From: Haloterrigena sp. KLK7
GTDB lineage: Archaea > Halobacteriota > Halobacteria > Halobacteriales > Natrialbaceae
Length of the DNA stretch: 64,000 nt
Reading direction: 5' to 3'
NCBI RefSeq assembly: GCF_037914945.1
Contig: NZ_CP149787.1
Location: 3,100,001 to 3,164,000, forward strand
Numbering within the stretch: the stretch's first letter is position 1; the number at the start of each line of letters is the position of its first letter. The translations under genes were made by a program, and so were the position numbers. The notes under the pieces were generated by a model, which was not told where the DNA came from, made no database searches, and worked only from the letters and a program-made list of their open reading frames with translations. This document shows positions 24,683 through 33,966 of this stretch, piece by piece.

Positions 24683-25147
24683 CTAACGCCCTTCGGCTTC
24701 CGCGTCGGCGAGGGCCTCGCGCGCGACGGGGACCAGTTCGCTCACGTCGACGCCCTCCCGACGGGCGTAGACGACGGCGGCGGCCTCGATGGTCAGTCCG
24801 AGGTCGTCCTGCAGCTGGTTGATGGCGCCGACCGCCTCGTGTTTCTCCATCCCCTCGGCGACGAGCGCGTCGAGGACGCGTTCGAACGCCGAGCGCTCCC
24901 GCAGGAGCTCCTCGTCGGGGACGAACTCGTCGGGGACGGTCACCTCGGCGGGATCGAACGTTACCTCGAGGCCGCCGTCGGTGCGCTCTAACAGGCCGTC
25001 CTGCGTGGCGACGTCGATGAGGCGTTTCGACTGGTCGGGCGAGAACCAGTCGCGGTCGAGCGAGAGCGCGACGACGAACTCGTTCTCTTGGAGGCGCCGG
25101 GTGCCGTTCTGGATGAACGGGGCGGCGACCGCGACGCGAAGGCTCAT
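24683..25147 (-). CDS. DUF2240 family protein
   Basis: 154 residues matching the archaeal DUF2240 family: MSLRVAVAAPFIQNGTRRL, then a winged-helix-like region DRDWFSPDQSKRLIDVATQD, a beta segment, and a helical tail with EAVGAINQLQDDLGLTIEAA. It was suggested by others to be a nucleic-acid-associated protein. Nothing here proves it. It is the first gene of a likely two-gene unit. Confidence 0.8.
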   Translation of the reverse strand: MSLRVAVAAPFIQNGTRRLQENEFVVALSLDRDWFSPDQSKRLIDVATQDGLLERTDGGLEVTFDPAEVTVPDEFVPDEELLRERSAFERVLDALVAEGMEKHEAVGAINQLQDDLGLTIEAAAVVYARREGVDVSELVPVAREALADAEAEGR

Positions 25148-25216
25148 AGAAAGAGGTCGCCGGAACGGCGAGATAACGGTGGCGGTTCCGCGTCGTCGCG
25201 GATCGGGAGAGCGACG

Positions 25217-25855
25217 TCAGTCCGAGGCGCGTCCGCTCCCGCCGTTGCGGTCGGCTCGAGACGGCGGCGGGAACTCGGCGGCGGCCGGCTCCGAGGCGTC
25301 CGGCAGGACGCAGCGCTCGGGTTCCTGATTGACGTGCCGGTAGCGGTCGGGTGCGTTCGCCAGCGGATGGGCCGGGTTCTGTTCGCTGGCGATGCGTGCG
25401 GCCCTGACCTCGCCGAACCCGGTGAGACGGGCTTCGATGCCGCGCCAGTGATGGCGCGATGCGGGCGGGATCGAGACCGGACGCGGCGGTTTGCCGTCCG
25501 GGTGGTTCGTCGCGAGGATGCGACTGTTGACGTTGCTGGCTAACGAGTCGTGGTCCACGAGGACGCCGACGCAGGCGTCTCGCGGCGCGCGAGCGGCGAG
25601 GACGTCGAGACCGAGGTGGAGCGCCCGATACTCGGCGACGTTGTTGTCCGGGGGCGCGTCCGCGGTCGCGACGCGGGCGACGCGGGTGCCGTCGCGCGTT
25701 TCGATGACAGCGCCCAGTCCGCCGCCCGACTCCCGGAAGGAGCCGTCGGTAGCGACGTAGAAGTCCCGATGATGGGTGCGCGGGGGGTGGGCGATGTGCG
25801 GTGTGGGCGACTCGTCGAACAGGTCCCGCAGGTTGGACCGGCCGTGAGCGGCCAT
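25217..25855 (-). CDS. RNase H-like protein (reverse-transcriptase-like RNase H domain)
   Basis: 212 residues. An N-terminal segment precedes an RNase HI-type fold with acidic residues at YVATDGSFRES, NNVAEYRALHLGL and VDHDSLASN, the order D-E-D expected for the active site. The C-terminal ~60 residues are Pro/Ala-rich. A role in RNA-DNA hybrid removal is plausible. The start is taken at MAAHGRSNLRDLF (25855); the frame stays open to 25912. Confidence 0.78.
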   Translation of the reverse strand: MAAHGRSNLRDLFDESPTPHIAHPPRTHHRDFYVATDGSFRESGGGLGAVIETRDGTRVARVATADAPPDNNVAEYRALHLGLDVLAARAPRDACVGVLVDHDSLASNVNSRILATNHPDGKPPRPVSIPPASRHHWRGIEARLTGFGEVRAARIASEQNPAHPLANAPDRYRHVNQEPERCVLPDASEPAAAEFPPPSRADRNGGSGRASD

Positions 25856-26087
25856 ACGATCGAGTAAGCCGTTCGACCACTTAACTATTCTGTCCACGAT
25901 AACAAATGCCATACATCGGGATACCGTGCGCTACTGTGGCAGACACCGGTACGGTCCATTTACTAATACGCTCTGACGGGTACTAGTAGGGAGATTTACA
26001 GCAGCGATGAGGGTCATCTAGGGCCGACTGTCATCGCTCGCTATTTGTGTCACCATACCTATGTATTTTCGAGCGGTACGTGGTAAC

Positions 26088-27653
26088 ATGGAACGGGAAG
26101 CCAACGGACGGCCGACGCGACGGTCGTTCCTGATAACAACGGGTGCAGCGTCAGTGGTGGCGGTTTCCGGGTGTCTCGGTGGTGAGGGGCCGGGCGACGA
26201 CGAGTTCGTGATTACGCTCTCGCAGTTTCCGGACACCGTCGACCCCATCGACCACATCACGGGCGACTACTTCGACGTCTTCGATCACGTCTACGAACCG
26301 CTGTTCGACATTCAACCGGGCGAGGCGCCCGAGCCGCGGGTCGTCGAAGACTGGGAGCACGCCGACGGCGCCGTCGAACTGAGTCTCCGCGACGACGTGC
26401 AGTTCCACGACGGCCAGGACCTGACCGCCGAAGACGTCGCGTTCACCCTCGAGCGCCAGATCGACCCGGAGGTCGGTCCCGCCTCCTCGCAGGTCGCCGG
26501 GTTAGGGTCGATCGAGGGAGCCGAGGCGGTCGACGACTCGACCGTTCGCTTCGAGTACTCGGGAGCGGCCGCGCTCGCCGAGTACGAGTTCGGGAACTAC
26601 GCGCGAGCGATGAGCCGCGAGTGGACGGACGAACAGGAGAGCGCCGAGAGCGGCGAGATCGTCGGCAACTCGGCGGACGTCTTCAACGGGACCGGCCCCT
26701 ACGAGGTCGTCGACTTCACGCCGGACACCGAAATCGTCCTCGAGCCGTTCGACGACTACTGGGGCGACGAGCCGCCGTTCGATCGACTCGTGTTCAACGC
26801 CGACGAGGAGTCGAGCGGCCGCGTCGCCGCGCTCGAGACCGGGGAGAGCGATCTCACGATCAACGTCCTTCCGGAAGACGTCCAGACGGTGCAGAACGCC
26901 GAGGACGCCGAGGTCCGGACGGTGACGAGCTTTCGAAACATCTTCTGCCCGATGAAAAACGAGGCGGAGCCCTTCGACAGTCAGGCGTTCCGACAGGCGA
27001 TGAACTACGCCGTCGACAACGAGGGGATCATTGACGACGTCCTCAGCGGCTTCGGCGAACCGATGAGCCAGCCGGTCCCGCCGGGAGTCAACGGCTACAA
27101 CCCCGACCTCGATCCGTACCCCCACGATCCCGACGAAGCAGCGAGCCTCGTCGAGGAGAGCGGCTACGGCGGGGCGGAGATCGAACTGGTCGCCCCGCAG
27201 GGGCGGTACCTGAACGACGCCGACGTCGCACAGACCGTCGCCGACCAGATCGACCAACTCGAGAACGTCTCCTGTGACGTCGACGTCGTCGACTTCGGAG
27301 TCGTCTCCGACGCGAACTCGGCGGGGATGGACGACTACGAGATCCCCTTCTTCATGATCGGCTGGGGGGTTATCACCGGCGACACCGACTACGGCGTCTC
27401 CGGGTTCTTCCAGGAGGGCGGCGGCGTCCAGACGTTCCGCGACGAGGAACTCGATCAGGCGATCGAGGAGAGCAAGGGGATCGACGATCCCGAGGAGCGC
27501 GAGCGACAGCTGCAGGACGTCAACGAGATGGCTCGGGAGAAGGCGCCGTGGATCTTCCTCCACTTGCAGGAGAGCATCTACGGCGTCCGCCAGGACGTCC
27601 AGTGGGAGCCCCGCGAGGACGAGACCATCTGGGCATGGGAGATGAGTCAGTAG
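26088..27653 (+). CDS. Peptide/nickel-type ABC transporter substrate-binding lipoprotein
   Basis: 521 residues. A twin-arginine signal (RPTRRSFLITTGAA) ends in a lipobox with Cys 29 (AVSGC), so it is exported folded and lipid-anchored. The body is an SBP_bac_5 (OppA/DppA) fold: DYFDVFDHVYEPLF, LSLRDDVQFHDGQDLTAEDV, FNGTGPYEVVDFTPDTE and MNYAVDNEGIIDDV. An in-frame ATG at 26061 would add nine residues. It heads a five-gene transporter operon. The ligand may be a peptide, sugar or metal chelate. Confidence 0.92.
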   Translation: MEREANGRPTRRSFLITTGAASVVAVSGCLGGEGPGDDEFVITLSQFPDTVDPIDHITGDYFDVFDHVYEPLFDIQPGEAPEPRVVEDWEHADGAVELSLRDDVQFHDGQDLTAEDVAFTLERQIDPEVGPASSQVAGLGSIEGAEAVDDSTVRFEYSGAAALAEYEFGNYARAMSREWTDEQESAESGEIVGNSADVFNGTGPYEVVDFTPDTEIVLEPFDDYWGDEPPFDRLVFNADEESSGRVAALETGESDLTINVLPEDVQTVQNAEDAEVRTVTSFRNIFCPMKNEAEPFDSQAFRQAMNYAVDNEGIIDDVLSGFGEPMSQPVPPGVNGYNPDLDPYPHDPDEAASLVEESGYGGAEIELVAPQGRYLNDADVAQTVADQIDQLENVSCDVDVVDFGVVSDANSAGMDDYEIPFFMIGWGVITGDTDYGVSGFFQEGGGVQTFRDEELDQAIEESKGIDDPEERERQLQDVNEMAREKAPWIFLHLQESIYGVRQDVQWEPREDETIWAWEMSQ

Positions 27654-27723
27654 ATCGACGCTCGGTCGGCACGCGGCGTCCGACCGAACTGCCCCCGTCG
27701 GGGGAGAACGACGGTACCATCAG

Positions 27724-28713
27724 ATGGCACTCGGAAAATTCCTGGTGAAACGGCTCCTTCAGGGCGTGTTCGTCGTCTGGGGAGTCGTCACCGTCATGTT
27801 CACGCTGCGGGCCGTCTCGCCGGGCGATCCGGCGAACCTGATCGTCGGCGAGGCCGCCGACCCGCACCTCCGCGAACAGGTCAGGGAACAGTACGGGCTG
27901 AACGAACCGATACACGTCCAGTACGCCGACTACCTGCAGGGGATCGCCGTCGGCGACTTCGGCTACTCCTTCCAGTCGGGTCGACAGGTCGAGGCGATGG
28001 TGATCGAACGGGTCCCGGCGACCCTCGAGCTGGCGGTCGCGGCGACGATCATCGCGATCCTCATCGCCGTGCCGCTGGGCGTGATCAGCGCGTCCCGTCG
28101 GAACGAGCCCGCCGACTACGGGGCGACGCTGTTCTCGCTGCTCGGGATCTCGACGCCGAACTTCTGGCTGGGCCTGATGTTGATCCTGCTTCTCGCCGTG
28201 CAGATCGGCCTGTTCCCGACCGGTCGACGGCCGGTCGGTCTCGTGGAGGCCCTGACGGCCCTGGTGACGACCGGCTACGCCACTGGGCTCGTCACGTGGC
28301 TCAAACACATCATCCTGCCGGCGATCACGCTGGGAACGTACTTCACGGCCCTGATCACGCGACTGACGCGCAGCGGGATGCTCGACGAACTCGGCAAGCC
28401 GTACGTCGACGCGACCGAGGCGAAGGGGTTGCCGGCCGCGTTGATCCGATACAAGCACGTCCTGCGGAACACGATGATCCCGATCGTGACCGTCCTCGGC
28501 CTCCAGTTGGGGACGCTGATCGGCGGCGCGGTCATCACGGAGACGGTGTTCAGCTGGCCCGGTCTCGGCGATCGACTCATCCAGGCGTTGAACGCCCGCG
28601 ACTGGCCGCTCATGCAGGGTATCATCGTCTTCATCGGCATCTCCTTCGTCCTGATCAACATCGTCGTCGACGCGCTGTACGCCTCGCTCGATCCCCGGGT
28701 GATCGACGAATGA
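27724..28713 (+). CDS. ABC transporter permease (DppB type)
   Basis: 329 residues with six membrane segments and the family N-terminus FLVKRLLQGVFVVWGVVTVMF, then LIVGEAADPHLREQVREQYG. The EAA-loop contact with the ATPase is in YVDATEAKGLPAALIRYKHVLR. It pairs with the next permease, whose start overlaps its stop by 4 bases (ATGA). It forms one half of the membrane channel. Confidence 0.93.
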   Translation: MALGKFLVKRLLQGVFVVWGVVTVMFTLRAVSPGDPANLIVGEAADPHLREQVREQYGLNEPIHVQYADYLQGIAVGDFGYSFQSGRQVEAMVIERVPATLELAVAATIIAILIAVPLGVISASRRNEPADYGATLFSLLGISTPNFWLGLMLILLLAVQIGLFPTGRRPVGLVEALTALVTTGYATGLVTWLKHIILPAITLGTYFTALITRLTRSGMLDELGKPYVDATEAKGLPAALIRYKHVLRNTMIPIVTVLGLQLGTLIGGAVITETVFSWPGLGDRLIQALNARDWPLMQGIIVFIGISFVLINIVVDALYASLDPRVIDE

Positions 28714-29705
28714 TCCCCGAGCGACTGCGATCGAACCTGAAGCGGGAGTTCGACCGGAGCCTGCTGGCGAAGCTGGGGTTGGTGCTCCTCGTCGGCGTCC
28801 TGCTCACGGCGGTGTTCGCCCCGATCATCGCGACCCACGATCCGACGCGGACCGGCTACGTCGACGAGAACGGCAACGAGTACCCGCCGCGGGGCGCGGC
28901 GTACACCACGCAGATCGGCGAGGACGGCGAGTTCGTCGAGGTCGAGGTCGAACCGAACGAGGAGCACCTCCTCGGGACGAACAACATCGGTCAGGACGTC
29001 TTCTCCCGCTTCGTCTACGGCGCGCGGACGTCGCTGCTGGTCGGACTCCTCGGGACCGGACTCGCCGTTCTCATGGGCGTCCCGTTCGGCCTGATCGCGG
29101 GCTACTACGGCGGCCGCGTCGACGACGCGATGATGCGGATCGCCGACGTGATGCTGGCGTTCCCCTCGCTGGTCCTCGCGCTCGCGTTAATCGGCGTCTT
29201 CGGCACCTCGGGGATCAGCGTTCCCGACCCGATCGTGATGGCGGGGTTGGCCGACGGGATGCCCGAGAGCACCGCCATCCCCGGCACCGTCACGATCGTC
29301 GTCGCGCTGGTCACCTGGGTCTGGTTCGCCCGCGTCGCCCGCGGCGAGGCGATGTCCGTCCGCAACGAGGAATACGTCAAGGCGGCCAGGAGCGTCGGCG
29401 CGAGCGACCGGACGATCCTCCGCAAACACGTGCTGCCGAACAGCCTGACGCCGGTGATCGTGCTCGCGACGATTCAGGTCGCCGCGGTGGTCCTGCTCGA
29501 GAGTTCGCTCTCGTTTCTCGGCTTTTCGGGGACGACGCTCTCGTGGGGCTACGAGATCCAGCGCGGGCAGGACTACCTCCGAACGCGATGGTGGATCGCG
29601 ACGATTCCGGGGATCGGAATCGTCCTGTCGGTGATCGCCGTCAACCTGTTGGGCGACTGGCTGCGCGACGCGCTCGACCCGAACATCGAAGGTGAACGAG
29701 GATGA
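28710..29705 (+). CDS. ABC transporter permease (DppC type)
   Basis: 331 residues. The first membrane segment is AKLGLVLLVGVLLTAVFAPII. An extracellular loop of about 60 residues follows, longer than in bacterial DppC and rich in acidic residues (VDENGNEYPPRG and EDGEFVEVEVEPNEE). The channel core then begins LLGTNNIGQDVFSRFVYGAR. The EAA loop is YVKAARSVGASDRTILRKH. It overlaps the previous gene by 4 bases and the next by 4 bases. Confidence 0.93.
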   Translation: MIPERLRSNLKREFDRSLLAKLGLVLLVGVLLTAVFAPIIATHDPTRTGYVDENGNEYPPRGAAYTTQIGEDGEFVEVEVEPNEEHLLGTNNIGQDVFSRFVYGARTSLLVGLLGTGLAVLMGVPFGLIAGYYGGRVDDAMMRIADVMLAFPSLVLALALIGVFGTSGISVPDPIVMAGLADGMPESTAIPGTVTIVVALVTWVWFARVARGEAMSVRNEEYVKAARSVGASDRTILRKHVLPNSLTPVIVLATIQVAAVVLLESSLSFLGFSGTTLSWGYEIQRGQDYLRTRWWIATIPGIGIVLSVIAVNLLGDWLRDALDPNIEGERG

Positions 29706-30985
29706 CGACAACCGACGACATACTTCGCGTTCGCGACCTCTCGACGCGGTTCTTCACGCAGGAGGGACAGATTAACGCGGTCTCGGACCTCGACGTGCGG
29801 ATCGAACGCGGCGAGGTCTTCGGGATCGTCGGCGAGAGCGGCAGCGGCAAGAGCGTCACCGCCCGCTCGATCATGGACCTGGTCGAATCGCCCGGTCGGA
29901 TCACCGACGGGGAGATCTGGTTCGACGACGCCGAGCTGGCCGATGCGGTCGTCGACGATCACCCCGATGCCGTCGACGGAACGTTCGTGAATCTGCTCGA
30001 ACTCCCCGAACGCGTCCGTGACTCGCTTCGGGGCACCTCGTTCGGTATGATCTTTCAGGATCCGGAGAGCAGTTTCAATCCGACGCTGACGGTCGGCGAG
30101 CAACTCGCCGAAGCCGTCGAAGTCCAGCGCCGGGCCAGCGCGAACCCGCGGTCGACGCGGGCCCGGACCCGAGAGTACTCGCTTGCCTCGTACGCGCTCT
30201 CGACGGTGCTCCCCTCGAGGAAGTACGTCACGCCGGAGAGCCGCGAGCGGGCGATCGAACTGCTCGAACTGGTCGGCATTCCCGACCCGGTCGAACGAGC
30301 CGACGAGTACCCCCACGAGTACTCCGGCGGAATGCTCCAGCGGGCGATGATCGCGCAGGCGCTGGCCGGCGAACCCGACGTCTTGATCGCCGACGAACCG
30401 ACGACCGCGCTGGACGTCACCATCCAGGCCCAGATCCTCGATCTGCTCGACGACTTGCAGGCCGAAACCGGCATGACCATCCTGCTGATCACCCACAATC
30501 TCGGCGTCATCGCTCGGATGTGCGACCGGATCGGCGTGATGTACGCCGGCGAGATCGTCGAACGGGGGACGCTCGCGGACGTCTTCGACGACCACATCCA
30601 TCCGTACACCGAGGGGCTGCTCGGGTCGATTCCCGACCTCGAGGGTGCGCGGGGTCGCCTCGAGCCGATCCCCGGCAACGTGCCGAGCCTGCTCGACGAG
30701 GAGCTGGGCGACCGGTGTCACTTCGCCGATCGCTGCCCGAAGGCCATGGCGGACTGCCTCGAGCATCCGCCGGAGTACCCGGCCGCGGGAAGCGACCACC
30801 ACGAGGCGCGGTGCGTCCTCGCCGAGACGGCGTACGACGAGACGCGGGCGTTGCCCGAGGGCTACTTCGGCGAGACGGAGCGACCCGCCGCCGACAAACA
30901 CGCCGGGCCGGAAGAACCCGACGAGGAACCGCCGGAAGAGCGGTCGCGCCCGCCGACCGAGACGACCGGAGGTGAACACCAGTGA
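29702..30985 (+). CDS. ABC transporter ATP-binding protein (DppD type)
   Basis: 427 residues. Walker A is [10 protein letters not shown], the signature is [15 protein letters not shown], and Walker B is VLIADEPT with the switch His in LLITHN. A C-terminal oligopeptide-type Cys region follows ([15 protein letters not shown]), then an acidic tail of about 50 residues with no homology I see. It starts at an ATG overlapping the permease stop and ends overlapping the DppF start. Confidence 0.93.
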   Translation: MTTTDDILRVRDLSTRFFTQEGQINAVSDLDVRIERGEVFGIVGESGSGKSVTARSIMDLVESPGRITDGEIWFDDAELADAVVDDHPDAVDGTFVNLLELPERVRDSLRGTSFGMIFQDPESSFNPTLTVGEQLAEAVEVQRRASANPRSTRARTREYSLASYALSTVLPSRKYVTPESRERAIELLELVGIPDPVERADEYPHEYSGGMLQRAMIAQALAGEPDVLIADEPTTALDVTIQAQILDLLDDLQAETGMTILLITHNLGVIARMCDRIGVMYAGEIVERGTLADVFDDHIHPYTEGLLGSIPDLEGARGRLEPIPGNVPSLLDEELGDRCHFADRCPKAMADCLEHPPEYPAAGSDHHEARCVLAETAYDETRALPEGYFGETERPAADKHAGPEEPDEEPPEERSRPPTETTGGEHQ

Positions 30986-32298
30986 GCGCCGGCGACCCGC
31001 TCGTCCGCGTCGACGACCTCCGCAAGTACTTCTGGGAGAACGACTCGCTGCTCGACCGGCTGTTCGGCGACGAACCGGTCCCCGTCCGTGCCGTCGACGG
31101 GGTCAGCTTCGAGATCTACGAGGGAGAGACCCTCGGCCTCGTCGGCGAATCCGGCTGCGGCAAGTCGACGGCTGGCGAGACGATGGTGCGCCTTCTGGAG
31201 CCGACCGACGGCCGGGTCGAGTTCGACGGTGAACCCGTCTTCGCCCTCGAGGGGGACGCCCTCGACGCGTTCCGGCGCGCGGTGCAGATCGTCTTTCAGG
31301 ATCCGTTCTCGAGTCTCGATCCGCGGATGACCGTCGGCGATATCGTCAGGGAGCCCCTGGACGTCCACGGCGTCGGCACCGAGGGAGAGCGACGAGACCG
31401 CGTCCGCGATCTCTTAGAGCGCGTCGGCCTCTCGGCCGACCAGTTCGACCGCTACCCCCACGAGTTCTCCGGCGGACAGCGCCAGCGGATCGGCATCGCC
31501 CGCGCGTTGGCCGTCGAACCCGAGTTCGTCGTGCTCGACGAACCGACCTCGGCGCTGGACGTCTCCGTCCAGGCGCAGGTGCTGAACCTGCTCGACGATC
31601 TGCAGGACGAGTTCGACCTCACCTACCTGCTGATCAGTCACGACCTCTCGGTGATCCGGCACGTCTGCGACCGCGTCGCCGTGATGTACCTCGGCGAGAT
31701 CGTCGAAATCGGTCCCGTCGACGAACTGTTCGAGGCGCCGAAACACCCCTACACGCAGGCCCTGCTCGAGAGCGTTCCCAGGGCGTCGACCGACGAGCGC
31801 GAGCGCGACCGAGAGACGCTGGCCGGCGACGTCCCGTCGCCGCGGGACCCGCCCAGCGGCTGCCGGTTCCGGACCCGGTGCCCGATGGTGATTCCGCCCG
31901 AAGGCCTCGATATCGAACGGGAGACCTACCGCGAACTCATGACCCTTCGCGAGCGGATCGAGCGGCGGGACGTCTCACTCGAGGCCGTCGGCACCGACGA
32001 GCGGTTCGATATCGACGGCGATGGCGCAGCCGACGAGGACGTCCCCGCCGCGACCGCGGCGCTGAAGGAGCGGTTGCTCGAGACCGAGTTGCCGCCGCGT
32101 CACGAGGCCGTCGTGGACGAGGCGCTCGCGGAACTCGCCGCGGGCAACTGGACGGCCGCCGCCGACCGGTTACGGGCCGAGTACGAGAGCGTCTGCGAAC
32201 GGGAGGCGCCGGACCTCGACGACGGCTCGCATCCGGTCGCCTGTCACCTCCACGGAGCGGCCGCCGAGCGAACGGACGACCCGCGTTCGTGGACGTAA
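30982..32298 (+). CDS. ABC transporter ATP-binding protein (DppF type) with an insert in the Cys domain
   Basis: 438 residues from a GTG overlapping the previous stop. Walker A is GESGCGKST, the signature is [15 protein letters not shown], and Walker B is FVVLDEPT. The C-terminal oligopeptide domain starts normally ([10 protein letters not shown] near 293). About 100-115 extra residues, mostly charged helix, then separate it from its usual last part (SVCEREAP and PVACHLH near 400-425). It is the last gene of the operon; the 179 bp after it hold no gene. Confidence 0.92.
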   Translation: MSAGDPLVRVDDLRKYFWENDSLLDRLFGDEPVPVRAVDGVSFEIYEGETLGLVGESGCGKSTAGETMVRLLEPTDGRVEFDGEPVFALEGDALDAFRRAVQIVFQDPFSSLDPRMTVGDIVREPLDVHGVGTEGERRDRVRDLLERVGLSADQFDRYPHEFSGGQRQRIGIARALAVEPEFVVLDEPTSALDVSVQAQVLNLLDDLQDEFDLTYLLISHDLSVIRHVCDRVAVMYLGEIVEIGPVDELFEAPKHPYTQALLESVPRASTDERERDRETLAGDVPSPRDPPSGCRFRTRCPMVIPPEGLDIERETYRELMTLRERIERRDVSLEAVGTDERFDIDGDGAADEDVPAATAALKERLLETELPPRHEAVVDEALAELAAGNWTAAADRLRAEYESVCEREAPDLDDGSHPVACHLHGAAAERTDDPRSWT

Positions 32299-32449
32299 TC
32301 GACCGCGGCCGAACTGCGCGGCTCCGGCCGGTCGCGATCGACCGGTGCTATCAGTCGGTGATAGCGGACAGCGGCCCGCCGTCAGCGGGTTTCGCGACGG
32401 CGTGGACCGACTGGTCAGCTGATCGCCCCTATCTGTGTTGGCAGTAGGT

Positions 32450-32457
32450 GTAATATG
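32450..32457 (+). promoter_or_regulatory. TATA box of the DUF7344-type gene
   Basis: GTAATATG lies 21-28 bases before the ATG at 32478, the spacing of a leaderless transcript, so this gene is probably independent of the transporter operon. Confidence 0.5.
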
Positions 32458-32477
32458 GCCGGACGCCTTCATCGAGT

Positions 32478-32843
32478 ATGAACGACGCGAACGCCACCCG
32501 GATGGAAGCGGCCTGCTCCCTTCTCGCCGAATCCGAACGTCGGTTCCTGCTCTACCAGCTCGCCGAACACCGGGGCGCGAACCTCGAGGACGTCGTCACC
32601 CGGATCGCCGCCTGGGAATTCGACGTCCATCCGGTCGAGATCGACAAGGAGGACCGACAGCGGGTCTACGTCTCGCTGGTACACAACCACCTCCCGCGGC
32701 TCGCCGACTACGACATCATCGAGTACGACCTCCGAAACGGCGATATCGTGCTCGCCGAGGGCTTCGACGACATCAAGCCGCTGCTCGAGCAGTTCCGCCA
32801 GACCGAGGAGGAACCCGAGATCCGCGAACTGCCGTCGCTCTGA
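32478..32843 (+). CDS. DUF7344-type winged-helix protein
   Basis: A 121-residue protein of the haloarchaeal winged-helix family with ACSLLAESERRFLLYQLAEH, EDVVTRIAAWE, and HNHLPRLADYDIIEYDLRNGD, a pattern for a DNA-binding domain that often acts in regulation. It may control the upstream ABC transporter genes or the following EamA gene, but no operator is visible. The start is supported by the promoter spacing. Confidence 0.8.
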   Translation: MNDANATRMEAACSLLAESERRFLLYQLAEHRGANLEDVVTRIAAWEFDVHPVEIDKEDRQRVYVSLVHNHLPRLADYDIIEYDLRNGDIVLAEGFDDIKPLLEQFRQTEEEPEIRELPSL

Positions 32844-32982
32844 ACGTCTGAGCACCGCACCGCCGCTTTTGTCGTATTGAGGTCGTCCGCTCCGTCCGAG
32901 CCCGTCGGAGGGCCCCGATTCCCGCTCGTCGAGTCCGATTTCGAATCGAAACGCACAGAATCGTGCCGACGAGACGGCCGAT

Positions 32983-33909
32983 ATGAGTCGGATTCGCGAT
33001 CTCGTTCGGTTTCTCGCTCTGGCGACCGTCTGGGGGTCCGCGTTCGTCGCGATCAGCGCCGGCCTCGACCACTTCCCGCCGGTGTTGTTCGCCGCCTTCC
33101 GATACGACGTCGCGGGCGTCCTGATGCTCGCCTACGCCGCGTTCGCGGTCGAGGACTGGCGGCCGCGCGGCCGCGGCGAGTGGTCGCTGGTCGCCGTCGG
33201 CGCCGTTCTGCTGATCGCGGCCTACCACGCCTTCCTCTTCGTTGGCCAGCAACACACGACGGCGGCCGCGGCCGCGATCGTCGTGAGCCTCTCGCCGGTG
33301 CTGACCACTGGGTTCGCGCGCCTGCTCGTCCCCTCGGACGCGCTCTCGCCGGTCGGCGTCGGCGGCCTCCTGATCGGTCTGCTCGGCGTCGGCGTCGTCG
33401 CGCGCCCCGACCCCTCGAACCTGCTGTCGGTCGACGTCGTCGCGACGGGACTCGTCTTCTGTGCGGCGGCCGCGTTCGGACTGGGGAGCGTCCTCACGCG
33501 CCGAATCGACGCCGCGCTCCCGATCGAGACCATGGAGGCCTGGTCGATGATCGTCGGCGCCCTCCTGTTACACGCCGTCAGCCTGGCGCTCGGTGAACCG
33601 CTCGAGCCGTCGGCGTGGACCCGTCCCGAGGCGCTCGGCGCGCTGGGCTACCTGTCGCTGGTCGCCAGCGCGCTCGGCTTTCTGCTCTACTTCGACCTGC
33701 TCGAGCGGCTGGGCGCCGTCGAGATCAACATGGTCTCCTACGTCGCGCCGATCGTCGCCGCGCTGGTCGGCTGGCTCTACCTCGGCGAGGTCGTCGACGC
33801 GACGACGACGCTCGGCTTCGGCTTCATCGCGGTCGGGTTCGTCCTCGTCAAGCGGCGGGCGCTGCGCGAGGAGTTCGGCCACGCGCTGGGTCGGCTCTCG
33901 AGCGAGTGA
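32983..33909 (+). CDS. EamA/DMT family transporter
   Basis: 308 residues with ten membrane segments in two EamA repeats. The first begins FLALATVWGSAFVAISAG; the second begins around LGALGYLSLVASALGFLLYF and ends YVAPIVAALVGWLYLGEVVD, the conserved late segment of the family. It exports or imports small metabolites such as amino acids. The direction and substrate are unknown. It is convergent with the CDC48 gene. Confidence 0.9.
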   Translation: MSRIRDLVRFLALATVWGSAFVAISAGLDHFPPVLFAAFRYDVAGVLMLAYAAFAVEDWRPRGRGEWSLVAVGAVLLIAAYHAFLFVGQQHTTAAAAAIVVSLSPVLTTGFARLLVPSDALSPVGVGGLLIGLLGVGVVARPDPSNLLSVDVVATGLVFCAAAAFGLGSVLTRRIDAALPIETMEAWSMIVGALLLHAVSLALGEPLEPSAWTRPEALGALGYLSLVASALGFLLYFDLLERLGAVEINMVSYVAPIVAALVGWLYLGEVVDATTTLGFGFIAVGFVLVKRRALREEFGHALGRLSSE

Positions 33910-33966
33910 AAGGCGGGTGAAAACAGCGAAAACGGCGAAAACGGGGCGTCCAGCCCGACGGCGCGG

